DNA of 18,234 nucleotides from JANDLT01 sp041743485. Its GTDB lineage: Bacteria; Acidobacteriota; Blastocatellia; Pyrinomonadales; Pyrinomonadaceae. The DNA is taken from NCBI GenBank assembly GCA_041743485.1, contig JBGTMR010000347.1, positions 1-18,234 on the forward strand. Direction: 5' to 3'. The notes beneath the pieces were generated by a model, which searched no databases, was not told the origin of the DNA, and saw only the letters and a program-made list of their open reading frames with translations. Of the stretch, positions 1 to 7,146 are shown piece after piece (position 1 is the first letter of the stretch; every line of letters begins with the position of its first letter). Position numbers and translations under genes: made by a program.

Positions 1-262
1 CGGGCGTAATCTGCCCGCGAAGATTCTCCGCCCCCGCGATGCGATTCTGTCGGCGAAGTTCTTTGCTCATCTCAACTGCGTGCGATGCGTCGCCGTCGTG
101 GTGCGTGTGCGGCGTGAGACGGGCTTTAGTCGGAATTGTTCTCAATGAAATTTGGGCGGTAGTCGGAGGTGGAATGACGCCGCCGAACAACACCGCGAGG
201 CACGTCAGGACGGCGACACGGCGGGCGAAGAACGCGGAAAAGAGAGATAAGCAGTCTTTCAT
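1..262 (-). CDS. Exported protein of unknown function, C-terminus cut off by window edge
   Basis: An open frame runs without a stop from an ATG at 262 to the left edge (87 codons seen). The start is supported by a TAAGGAT ribosome-binding site (plus-strand 271-278) about 8 bases upstream. The first 37 or so residues look like a Sec signal peptide: MKDC, a hydrophobic stretch (VAVLTCLAVLFGGVI), then a Pro/Thr segment ending TTAQ. The visible mature part is polar and His/Arg-rich (HTHHDGDASH) and matches no domain I recognise. It lies on the same strand as the following three exported-protein genes. The signal peptide is clear; the function cannot be stated because most of the protein lies outside the window. 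Confidence 0.6.
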   Translation of the reverse strand, partial: MKDCLSLFSAFFARRVAVLTCLAVLFGGVIPPPTTAQISLRTIPTKARLTPHTHHDGDASHAVEMSKELRRQNRIAGAENLRGQITP

Positions 263-596
263 AAATCTATATCCTTACAATCGAAATATAACGGCGGGCG
301 GTTGAAGAACGAGAATCAGAAAGTTTTTATAACGTGAGGCGCGATGTAAAACGAACAAATTGTATCCAAGAATTGACACGAATCATCACGAAGTAAAAAC
401 ACTATATGGCTTTCGCTTGACGTTAGTTTTGCTGCATACAGTTGATATGAACAGGCAGCACTACATCGAATATCTGATTGCGACGCCCGGCAATTATACA
501 TGTATCAACCTTGCCGGGCATTTGGAAAGCGAACACGCCCTCTCGCATGACGCGGTGTCAAACTGCCGACGCCGTGACCGCCTCAGTCTTCTTTTT
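263..596. other. Intergenic region, AT-richer, holding the transposase stub
   Basis: This gap of 334 bases separates the left-edge gene from the caspase gene, both on the minus strand. Bases 263-280 hold the ribosome-binding site of the left-edge gene. Bases 447-590 carry the transposase fragment. A 9-base inverted repeat (485-493 and 511-519) lies inside that fragment and is probably coding sequence by origin. No convincing terminator for the caspase gene and no clear promoter pair for the left-edge gene could be picked out. Confidence 0.5.
447..590 (+). pseudogene. Decayed N-terminal fragment of an IS4/IS701-like DDE transposase
   Basis: From the ATG at 447 the frame reads MNRQHYIEYLIATPGNYTC, then INLAGHLE, SHDAVS and RRRDRLS. 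This follows from memory the conserved start of a group of IS4/IS701-type transposases (MNR-DYIEYLI-TP-NYTCTNLAEHL, then SHD-VSD-LRR). After about 46 residues the resemblance ends, the frame stops at 612-614, and the DNA runs straight into the 3' end of the caspase gene, so the catalytic DDE domain is absent. It is read as the 5' stub of an insertion sequence whose remainder was deleted. No terminal inverted repeat or target duplication was found. The family call rests on recall and needs a protein search. Confidence 0.5.
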
Positions 597-2381
597 TTAT
601 TGTCCGCGAGTTGACGTGAAAGCCAAAGCGAAATCGTCGTTCGACGATGTGACGAGGCGCGGGTTTTGGTTGAACGCGGTTTCAAGTTGGACGCGGCGGC
701 GCATGTAAGCACAGACTTCGCCCGCCGTTACGAGACGGTCGCGGTTGGCATCCGCTTTGCCGTTCAGTCCTTCGAGTAAAGCCCACGTAAAAATGCCGTG
801 ACCGCCACCCCACAAAGGGCATTCGCGTGAGAGTTCGCTGGTGTCCGACGAAGTGAGAACGATGCGCCCCGCTCCGGCGAAAAGCTTGGCGGCGTAGAGA
901 TTGATGAGATTGTTTTCTTGGACTTCGCCGCGCAGTGTCGTCATGCGCTCGCCCGTCACGCCCGCGCTGTGGCACGCATCGAGAAACACAATCACCCGTT
1001 CGGATTGAAGGAGATTATCAATCGTGTTTTTGAGTTCCGTCATCGGAAGCGCGGTGCGGGCGGCGTCCGAGAGTTTCGTATCGTGCATCAGGAAGTAGAG
1101 TTTTTGCGGGTCGTTCGGGTCGGGCGAACCGTGTCCGGCAAAATAGAAGAAAACCAAATCTTCCGCGCGCGGGCGGGCGAGAAACTTCGTCAAAGCATCG
1201 CGCACAGCCTGAAGCGTCGCGGCGGAATCTTCGAGATACAAAATGTCGTTCGGGGCAAATCCGCCGCCTTCCGGCTTTTGCAGAAACTCTCGCACCGAGC
1301 GCGCATCCGTCGTTGCGTAACGCAAATCCGAGAGCCGATTTACGTAACCTCTCCGGTCGGTATAAGAATTGAATTTGTAGTCGGACACGCCGATGATAAC
1401 GGCGTATTTACGTCCCTTAAACCGTGCGGCGGCTCCGGCGGGCGTGCCGCCGTTCTTCATGTTATTGGCGGTGGCTGTGCGCGTGACGGGTAAAGTCAAT
1501 CGCGTGAGGTTACCGTTCGCGTCGGCGGCTTCGAGTGTCACATCGGTCGCACGCGCGTCGAGTTCAAGCACGGTTGAGAAACTGCGCGGCGCGGTGGTCG
1601 CGCAACGCACGCTCGCGTCGGCGGCGGGTGGAGCGGAGGACAAAGCGATTTTGCGTTTCTCGATTGTCAGTGTCACATCGCTGCCGGAATCTTCGGCGAT
1701 GCTGCCCGCGATTTTCAATGTCCTTTTCGTTGATTGAGCGCGAATTTCATCGGAAGGCTCGGTTAAATAAATCTCCGGCGGCGTGCGGTCGTCACCCGTC
1801 GCGGCGGCAAGCGATTCGACGTTGATAAACGAGGAGGCGCGAACATTTCCGTCCGGGTCTTCCACCGTCCGCGTGGGCAACGCATCATTACTTACAACTT
1901 TCGGATTGCGCCGCGCTCCCGCCGCGCTCAAAGGATTACCGACGCGCGTCGCGTTAAGCAGAAACGAGGCGTAATAGCTTTTGCCGCGTTGCGATGTGGC
2001 GTAGATTTCTATGACGTTTTTGCCGTTTTGAAGTTTGAAGCGCGGCTTGCTGTCGAGGTCGAGCGTGATGAGATAGCCGTCGCGTCCGGCGCGGGAGTTT
2101 TGAATTACGTTGGCGGATTCGCCGTTAATCTTTGTGTAGATTTTGCCGTAATCAATTTCACTTGCGAACGGATTCAGCACGCGGAAACGCAGCGTGTGCA
2201 AGTTCGCCACCGGAATGTACACTTCCGGCGCGACGATGCGCGTGTCGTTCAAATCCGGCAGTTCGAGTACGAACGGCGCGCGGGGTGACACGGATTCCGT
2301 CATCGCCGCGTCGCCATGCGCGACGATGACGATGCAGAACAACGCAAGGGCAAGCACAAGATTGAGCGGTTTGGTGGGCAT
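597..2381 (-). CDS. Secreted caspase-like (peptidase C14) protein with N-terminal beta domains
   Basis: The protein has 594 residues. Residues 1-26 form a signal peptide (LVLALALFCIVIVAHGDA). Residues 30-150 and 200-300 look like two beta-sandwich regions; the second begins DRTPPEIYLTEPSD, typical of bacterial Ig-like repeats. The caspase fold spans about 324-585, starting KYAVIIGVSDYK. The catalytic dyad is visible: His417 in FFYFAGHG and Cys470 in VIVFLDACHSAG. A segment ADANRDRLVTAGE (544-556) resembles a short EF-hand-like loop common near the end of such proteins. Family knowledge: bacterial C14 proteins cleave after Arg/Lys or Asp, but substrates are mostly unknown. Export to the periplasm or outside is inferred from the signal peptide. 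The ATG at 2381 has no strong ribosome-binding site. The M48 protease gene lies 172 bases upstream on the same strand. Confidence 0.88.
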   Translation of the reverse strand: MPTKPLNLVLALALFCIVIVAHGDAAMTESVSPRAPFVLELPDLNDTRIVAPEVYIPVANLHTLRFRVLNPFASEIDYGKIYTKINGESANVIQNSRAGRDGYLITLDLDSKPRFKLQNGKNVIEIYATSQRGKSYYASFLLNATRVGNPLSAAGARRNPKVVSNDALPTRTVEDPDGNVRASSFINVESLAAATGDDRTPPEIYLTEPSDEIRAQSTKRTLKIAGSIAEDSGSDVTLTIEKRKIALSSAPPAADASVRCATTAPRSFSTVLELDARATDVTLEAADANGNLTRLTLPVTRTATANNMKNGGTPAGAAARFKGRKYAVIIGVSDYKFNSYTDRRGYVNRLSDLRYATTDARSVREFLQKPEGGGFAPNDILYLEDSAATLQAVRDALTKFLARPRAEDLVFFYFAGHGSPDPNDPQKLYFLMHDTKLSDAARTALPMTELKNTIDNLLQSERVIVFLDACHSAGVTGERMTTLRGEVQENNLINLYAAKLFAGAGRIVLTSSDTSELSRECPLWGGGHGIFTWALLEGLNGKADANRDRLVTAGEVCAYMRRRVQLETAFNQNPRLVTSSNDDFALAFTSTRGQ

Positions 2382-2425
2382 TATGTTGAAGGCTGGATGA
2401 AGCGTGTCGGGTGAAGTCGGTTAAG

Positions 2426-2512
2426 CACAGAGAGACAGTCAGAGCCGCGAAGATTTCAAATTGCAATTTCAAACTTGAAATGAAATTCCGGGTCTCTCAA
2501 TGCCTCTCTGTG
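2426..2512. repeat. Compound palindromic intergenic repeat
   Basis: Between the M48 and caspase genes, CACAGAGAG at 2426-2434 is matched by its reverse complement at 2504-2512. Inside lie the palindrome AAATTGCAATTT (2457-2468) and the 6-base hairpin arms TTTCAA and TTGAAA (2467-2480). The 12-mer AGATTTCAAATT at 2451-2462 recurs at 9966-9977, upstream of the carboxypeptidase gene on the same strand. This looks like a dispersed non-coding repeat or a shared upstream element; its role is unknown. Confidence 0.45.
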
Positions 2513-2553
2513 GCTGGTCAATCGTTCGCTTTCACGCCGCCGCACATATCGCT

Positions 2554-4407
2554 TTATTGCCGCCGTCGCCCTGTCTGGCGCGGTGTCGCGGGCGACGGGG
2601 TGGTGACGGGCGGTGCGGTGGCGACGGGGCGTGGGACGGCGGTGGTTGTCTGTATCGCCTGAACGGTCTGGACGTTGCTAACCGGAGCGGCTGACCATGA
2701 AAGGTCGCCCGCTTCTTGCAGATAGTCGTAAATGACATCCATATTCGGCGGAAGTTTGCCCGCGTATTCGCGTTGATAAACGGTGACGTAATCTTTCAGC
2801 GCGTTGACGACTTCCGCCTGCGCGCCCGCTTTGTCTTGCATCATTGATAGAGCGCGAAACAAACGCGCTTCCGATACGACGCGGCGTTTGTCCAATTCGA
2901 TTGCCTTAACGAATGCGGCGAGAGCCGTGCGTTTCTCGCCCGCATTACGCGCGGTGAGTTTTAGAACCTTGCCGTAATAGAGATGCGCGTAAGCATCGTT
3001 CGAGCGAATCGCAAGCGACTCTTCGAGGTTAGTGCGCGCCATCTGAAACATGTCGTAATAGAGAGCGCGAATCCCGTTGTCGCGCTTGAGTTCCGCCATC
3101 ACCTGTTGAAACTCGGCGGTACTGCCGATGAGTTCTCCGGCATCGAGTTTGGTTTGAACGTCGGCGGCAAGCATCCCGCCGACCGCGCGTTCGGCAGCCG
3201 CGCCGCGTGTGACCGCATCGCGTTCGGCACTAATGGTCTTGCCGGGTTCGCGCGGGGCGGGCGCGGCAGAAGCCGCCGCCGACTGCGCGCTCACCGCCGC
3301 CGCCAACGCCGCGTTTTGCTCACGCCGACTTACGATGTCCGCGCCAATCATCAAACCGGGACTACCGGCTGCCGCACCGAAACCGGCGAGTGTCGCGCTG
3401 ACAACCTGCGTGCGCTCGACAATTCGCTGTAAGTTGCCCATAAAGCCAAGCTGCACGCGGCGGTCGCGTTGCGCGATTTGTTGCATACGCGCGTAAAACT
3501 TCGGAACTTCGCGCGGGTCGTAATTGCGATTGAGCATGAGGCGCAAAGCGTTCTCGTCGGCTTCGTCTTCTTGCCTTTTCTCCCATGCAACGGTTGTGTT
3601 CGGAGCGGAGAGCTTCGCAATCGTCGGCGCGCCGATGAGTCCGGCGAGAGCGATGACATTAGTCGCTCCGCGCCCACCACCGCCCACGCCTACCGCCGCC
3701 GCCCCAAGACTGATAACTGTGCCGATTAACGCGCGCTTCTGCGCTTGCTTTTCGTTGTAAGCATCGGCTCCGAGCGCGACAAGCGCGTCTTCTTGCCAGT
3801 GTTCCTTTTCGACGTGTGTGATTTCGTGTCCCAAGATGTATGAGAGTTGGGCTTCGTTATCTACCATCGAAAGCAAACCGCTTGAGATATAAACCGTTCC
3901 GGTCGAAAGCGAGCGTGCTTCCGGTACGGGATTGAGCGTGACTTTGAAAGCGTAAAGTCGCGTCGTCGTCGTCGGCACGACCGACTGCCCCACGCGGTTG
4001 ACGTAATCCTGTACAAGTGGATTGTCATAGAGCGTGTCGAGAATCTTCACACGGTCTTCCGTGCGTTGCAGTGCTTTCGAGTCGTCGCTATCGCGCATGT
4101 TGATGTCAAACGCATACTCGCTGTGTTCGCGTTGCAATCGCTTATAAGCTTCATCAACTTCGGCGCGAAAGTTCGGGTCTTCCGTATATTTCTTTTGCGC
4201 GAATGTGACTATCTTTTGATATTCGCGCTCTTGCTTCACCTGCCGCGCTTCTTCTTTCGCTTGGCGGGCTTCCTCTTTTTTTTGATTCTTGTCTTTATCT
4301 TTGTCTGATTTGGTTTGAGCTTGGATGGCGGGTGACATGAACGGCACGCAGACCATCAGGGCGGCGAGACACGTCGCTATAAGTGAGCGGTGGGGTCGAG
4401 GACGCAT
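2554..4407 (-). CDS. Exported M48-family zinc metalloprotease with C-terminal TPR-like region
   Basis: The protein has 617 residues. A signal peptide covers residues 1-31 (ending SPAIQAQ), followed by a highly charged Lys/Glu helix (32-65). The peptidase domain spans about 120-335 and contains the zinc motif HEITH at 194-198 and the third-ligand motif EDEAD at 280-284, so the active site is complete. A Gly/Ala-rich hydrophobic stretch (225-263) lies between them. Residues 440-550 read like helical TPR-type repeats, and a Pro/Thr tail (585-617) follows. This architecture resembles BepA-type periplasmic proteases, which degrade misassembled outer-membrane proteins; that role is inferred. The ATG at 4407 is set by a strong AAAGGAG (plus-strand 4416-4422) 8 bases upstream. 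Confidence 0.88.
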   Translation of the reverse strand: MRPRPHRSLIATCLAALMVCVPFMSPAIQAQTKSDKDKDKNQKKEEARQAKEEARQVKQEREYQKIVTFAQKKYTEDPNFRAEVDEAYKRLQREHSEYAFDINMRDSDDSKALQRTEDRVKILDTLYDNPLVQDYVNRVGQSVVPTTTTRLYAFKVTLNPVPEARSLSTGTVYISSGLLSMVDNEAQLSYILGHEITHVEKEHWQEDALVALGADAYNEKQAQKRALIGTVISLGAAAVGVGGGGRGATNVIALAGLIGAPTIAKLSAPNTTVAWEKRQEDEADENALRLMLNRNYDPREVPKFYARMQQIAQRDRRVQLGFMGNLQRIVERTQVVSATLAGFGAAAGSPGLMIGADIVSRREQNAALAAAVSAQSAAASAAPAPREPGKTISAERDAVTRGAAAERAVGGMLAADVQTKLDAGELIGSTAEFQQVMAELKRDNGIRALYYDMFQMARTNLEESLAIRSNDAYAHLYYGKVLKLTARNAGEKRTALAAFVKAIELDKRRVVSEARLFRALSMMQDKAGAQAEVVNALKDYVTVYQREYAGKLPPNMDVIYDYLQEAGDLSWSAAPVSNVQTVQAIQTTTAVPRPVATAPPVTTPSPATPRQTGRRRQ

Positions 4408-4671
4408 GGGAGAGACTCCTTTATTGTTTTCTTAAACCGTCAAGACGAGAGCGAGGATGTTTGAACCGCAAAACACAGCGGGCGCAAAAGAGGGGCGGAA
4501 AGGTTGGTTGTAGAATTGGGGACGCGCCCGATGCCATGATTTGTGGTGGCTTTTGTACTTGATTTATCGGCAGGAGTCCAGCAGAAACTTGTGCTTGGAA
4601 CAAGAATTATTCCAAGCACAAGGATTAAATTCAGCCCGATTTCACAACCCCCGCTCCATGCGTCTATCCCG
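4408..4671. other. Intergenic region upstream of the M48 protease
   Basis: This stretch of 264 bases must contain the M48 promoter if that gene is transcribed alone. It holds the M48 ribosome-binding site at 4416-4422 and the stem-loop at 4588-4622. Short open frames here show no recognisable protein features. No promoter with good spacing was found. Confidence 0.4.
4588..4622. repeat. Perfect 13-base inverted repeat (stem-loop), terminator-like
   Basis: CTTGTGCTTGGAA at 4588-4600 is followed after a 9-base loop by its exact reverse complement at 4610-4622. It lies 50 bases past the stop of the small exported-protein gene (minus strand) and about 180 bases upstream of the M48 start. Read on the minus strand, only a short TTTC follows the stem, so it would be a weak intrinsic terminator. 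It could equally be an operator or part of a dispersed repeat. Confidence 0.6.
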
Positions 4672-5238
4672 CTACTTTACTCCTTGTAAAACCGTCGTTA
4701 GCGAAGCGACCGCATCGAGCAAACGTCTTCCCGCATCATCATAACGGTCACGCCCGACAAGGGCTTCGGCTTCCTGCGCGGCGAGGCGGGCATTGGTTAG
4801 TTCACTGCGCGCGAGGGCGAGTTCCGGTATTCCGGCGAAGCGCGCATCGAGTGCGTCAACTCCGGCGCGGATACCCGCGAAGTTGCTTCTTATTTGTTGA
4901 CGGTTGCGTTCGACGGCTTGCGTCACACCGCGCGTCCCGACGCCTTCGCGTGCCGCTTCCGTCGCGGTTGCGCGTGCTTCCGCCGTCACATCGTCAAGGC
5001 TTTTCGAGACGCGCCCGTAGAGATACAGAAAGCGCGATAGGGTTTTGATTTGCGCTCCGACTTCGGTGCGCGCCGTCTCAATCGCGGCGAGGCGCGTCGC
5101 GGTCGCGGTTGATGCGCGATTCGTGGTGCGCGTCGTCGCCCGCCCGCGTCTTCTCTGCGCGTGGACGTTGGGAACTTGCGTCGCGCCCACCACACACAAC
5201 ATCACACACACCGTCAGAAAAAATTTAATCACCTTCAT
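4672..5238 (-). CDS. Small exported alpha-helical protein of unknown function
   Basis: The protein has 188 residues from the ATG at 5238. This start is preferred over an in-frame GTG at 5250 because GAGGTG lies 9 bases before it. Residues 1-28 are a signal peptide (MKVIKFFLTVCVMLCVVG, cleavage near VHA-Q). A basic and Thr-rich segment (RRRGRATTRTTNRAST) follows. The rest is Ala-, Arg- and Glu-rich and very likely all helical, with no cysteine in the mature part. I recognise no family. It is divergent from lipB and probably driven by the promoter candidate at 5277-5305. A periplasmic helical-bundle protein is the most that can be inferred. Confidence 0.75.
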   Translation of the reverse strand: MKVIKFFLTVCVMLCVVGATQVPNVHAQRRRGRATTRTTNRASTATATRLAAIETARTEVGAQIKTLSRFLYLYGRVSKSLDDVTAEARATATEAAREGVGTRGVTQAVERNRQQIRSNFAGIRAGVDALDARFAGIPELALARSELTNARLAAQEAEALVGRDRYDDAGRRLLDAVASLTTVLQGVK

Positions 5239-5276
5239 CTTCGTTTTCACCTCACCGATAAAATCTTCGCGGCATC

Positions 5277-5305
5277 AAACTATGAACATCCGGCTTGCGA
5301 GTCAA
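5277..5305 (-). promoter_or_regulatory. Candidate sigma-70 promoter for the small exported-protein gene
   Basis: On the minus strand TTGACT (plus-strand 5300-5305) and TAGTTT (5277-5282) are 17 bases apart. The -35 box matches 5 of 6 consensus bases; the -10 box is poor. The untranslated leader to the ATG at 5238 would be about 30 bases. Confidence 0.3.
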
Positions 5306-5364
5306 GCGTGTGCGATGCGTGACAATGAATTGATGTCGCCAAAGGGTTAAATGATTCGGAGTGT

Positions 5365-5373
5365 TGATACAAT
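5365..5373 (+). promoter_or_regulatory. Candidate extended -10 promoter for lipB-lipA
   Basis: TGATACAAT fits the extended -10 pattern TG-N-TATAAT with one mismatch. No good -35 lies at the usual distance, which extended -10 promoters tolerate. Transcription would begin near 5380, about 30 bases before the preferred lipB ATG at 5411, and would exclude the upstream in-frame ATG at 5351. Confidence 0.35.
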
Positions 5374-5410
5374 TTCCCAAGACTTTTATCACCACGAAGG
5401 CTTTCGCTTT

Positions 5411-6097
5411 ATGCCGACTTCACACCGCACCTTGCACGTTTGCCGCCTCGGACGCATGACTTATGCGGCGGCACTCGACGTGCAAAAAGAGACGGAAGGC
5501 GCGGTCAAAGCCCGCACGCAACCCGATACGCTCTTACTCGTCGAACATCCGCACGTCATCACACTCGGACGCCGCGCGAATGAATCCGCGATTTTAGCCG
5601 CCCCCGAAACGCTCGTCACGCGGGGCGTTGAAGTCTTTGAATCCAATCGCGGCGGCAAAGCGACGTATCACGGCACGGGTCAACTCGTCGGCTATCCGAT
5701 AATCAATCTAAGTCCCGACCGCGAAGACGTACACCGCTTCGTGCGCGACCTCGAAGAAGTTTTGATACGCACGCTCGCTGATTTTGGCATCCCGTCGCAC
5801 CGCATCAAAGGCTTAACCGGAGTCCACACCGCGCACGGCAAAGTCGCCGCCATCGGCGTCCACCTCGCGCGTTGGGTGACGACGCACGGCTTCGCCTTGA
5901 ACGTCTCGACCGACCTGAGTTTTTACGATTTAATTCTTCCTTGCGAAGGCGAACCCGTCGCTTCGATGCACGAAATTACAGGACAAATCATTGCCCTCGA
6001 AGCGGTTGAAAATAGAATCATCGAACGCTTCGCCGAAGTGTTCGAGATGACACTTGACGCGGACGCGCTCGACACCCGCCCCCAAACTCTTTCATGA
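5411..6097 (+). CDS. lipB: LipB, octanoyl-[acyl carrier protein]:protein octanoyltransferase
   Basis: LipB moves the octanoyl group from acyl carrier protein to the lipoyl domains of 2-oxoacid dehydrogenases and the glycine cleavage H protein, the first step of lipoate synthesis in the cytoplasm. The 228-residue product has the signature RGGKATYHGTGQLVGYP at 80-96, the catalytic Lys144 in GKVAAIGVHLARW and the acyl-accepting Cys178 in ILPCEGEP. An in-frame ATG at 5351 would add 20 residues, but family members usually start near MPTSHRTLHVCRLG, and a promoter-like sequence lies within the extension, so 5411 is preferred. Its ribosome-binding site is weak (GAAGG, about 10 bases away). lipA follows 37 bases downstream, a standard pairing. 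Confidence 0.93.
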   Translation: MPTSHRTLHVCRLGRMTYAAALDVQKETEGAVKARTQPDTLLLVEHPHVITLGRRANESAILAAPETLVTRGVEVFESNRGGKATYHGTGQLVGYPIINLSPDREDVHRFVRDLEEVLIRTLADFGIPSHRIKGLTGVHTAHGKVAAIGVHLARWVTTHGFALNVSTDLSFYDLILPCEGEPVASMHEITGQIIALEAVENRIIERFAEVFEMTLDADALDTRPQTLS

Positions 6098-6134
6098 TAA
6101 AATCAGGTCGTTTATTTTTAACAAGGAGAATAGC

Positions 6135-7064
6135 TTGAGCCGCGAACTACCCATCATCAACATCGCCAAAGACGGCAGTATCGCCCCCGCGAAGACTTTG
6201 CGTCCGCGCGAACCGAAACCCGATTGGTTGAAAATCCGCATCGGCGACCCGACGAATCAGAATCACGTCTTAAAACTTATCGAAGGCTTGAATCTGCACA
6301 CGGTGTGTCAGGAAGCGCGTTGCCCGAACATCTTTGAATGCTGGTCTGACAAGACCGCGACGTTTATGCTTGCCGGAGATACATGCACGCGCCACTGCGG
6401 ATTCTGCGCGGTCGGTAAAGGCAAACCCGGCGCGCTCGACATGGAAGAACCGCGCCACGTTGCCGAAGCGACCCGCCACTTAGGACTCGCGCACGTCGTC
6501 ATCACATCCGTCAACCGCGACGATCTGCCGGACGGCGGGGCGGCACACTGGGCGGAGACGATTCGTGAAGTGCGCGCACTTAATCCGCATTGCAAAATCG
6601 AAGTCTTAATACCGGATTTCAACGGCGATGAAGCCGCCCTCAACGTCGTGTTGGACGCGCGCCCCGATGTGCTTAACCACAACACGGAAACCATCGCGCG
6701 ACTTTACAAGCGCGTGCGTCCCGATGCGAACTACGAACAAACGATGACGCTGATTCGCCGCACCGCCGCGCGCCGCGATGATGAAAAATCGGGAATGCTC
6801 ACCAAGAGCGGCATCATGGTCGGACTCGGCGAAACCTTCGATGAAGTCGTCGCTTTGATGCATGACCTCCGCGCCGCGCACTGCGACATTATGACCGTCG
6901 GGCAGTATCTTCAACCTTACGCCCGCCGCCTTCCCGTCGAACGCTATGTGACGCCGCAAGAGTTCGCCGAATGGAAGCGCATCGGCATGTCGCTCGGCTT
7001 CCGTCACGTCGAATCATCGCCCTTAACGCGCTCGTCATACCACGCGCGCGAACAAGCAAGATAG
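6135..7064 (+). CDS. lipA: LipA, lipoyl synthase (radical SAM)
   Basis: LipA inserts two sulfur atoms into protein-bound octanoyl chains to make lipoyl groups, acting after LipB. From a TTG start at 6135 it has 309 residues. The auxiliary cluster cysteines are Cys58, Cys63 and Cys69 (CQEARCPNIFEC), the radical SAM cysteines are Cys84, Cys88 and Cys91 (CTRHCGFC), and the conserved C-terminal RSSY (299-302) supplies the serine ligand of the auxiliary cluster. The TTG is chosen because AAGGAG (6123-6128) lies 6 bases upstream; an in-frame ATG at 6054 would overlap lipB by 44 bases and add a non-conserved extension. The TAG stop lies inside the inverted repeat at 7061-7146. Confidence 0.95.
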   Translation: MSRELPIINIAKDGSIAPAKTLRPREPKPDWLKIRIGDPTNQNHVLKLIEGLNLHTVCQEARCPNIFECWSDKTATFMLAGDTCTRHCGFCAVGKGKPGALDMEEPRHVAEATRHLGLAHVVITSVNRDDLPDGGAAHWAETIREVRALNPHCKIEVLIPDFNGDEAALNVVLDARPDVLNHNTETIARLYKRVRPDANYEQTMTLIRRTAARRDDEKSGMLTKSGIMVGLGETFDEVVALMHDLRAAHCDIMTVGQYLQPYARRLPVERYVTPQEFAEWKRIGMSLGFRHVESSPLTRSSYHAREQAR

Positions 7065-7146
7065 TGGATAACGGATAGTGGATAGTGGATAGTCTAAGAC
7101 AGGTGCTGCTTTTTGTTTTAACTATCCACTATCCGTTATCCACTAT
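7061..7146. repeat. 26-base perfect inverted repeat built of 7-base tandem units, spanning lipA and dapF stops
   Basis: The left arm 7061-7086 is the exact reverse complement of 7121-7146, with a 34-base loop. The left side is a run of heptamers: GTGGATA, ACGGATA, GTGGATA, GTGGATA (7064-7091). The lipA TAG (7062-7064) lies in the left arm and the dapF TAA (plus-strand 7136-7138) in the right arm, so the last codons of dapF (YSG) come from repeat sequence. It may act as a bidirectional terminator for the convergent genes, although it has no classic U-tract. Confidence 0.85.

Noticed and set aside
485..519. 9-base inverted repeat read as a terminator of the caspase gene
   Set aside because: It has a 17-base loop and no T-run, and both arms fall inside the apparent transposase coding fragment.
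918..1493. Plus-strand open frame of 191 codons opposite the caspase gene
   Set aside because: It is antisense to the conserved catalytic region of the caspase-like protein and has no recognisable domain or start signal.
2158..2472. Minus-strand open frame overlapping the caspase 5' end
   Set aside because: Arg/His-rich shadow frame translating the AT-rich repeat and the caspase signal-peptide region out of phase.
4421..4603. 60-codon minus-strand frame upstream of the M48 gene
   Set aside because: No ribosome-binding site, no protein-like features, and it runs into the inverted repeat.
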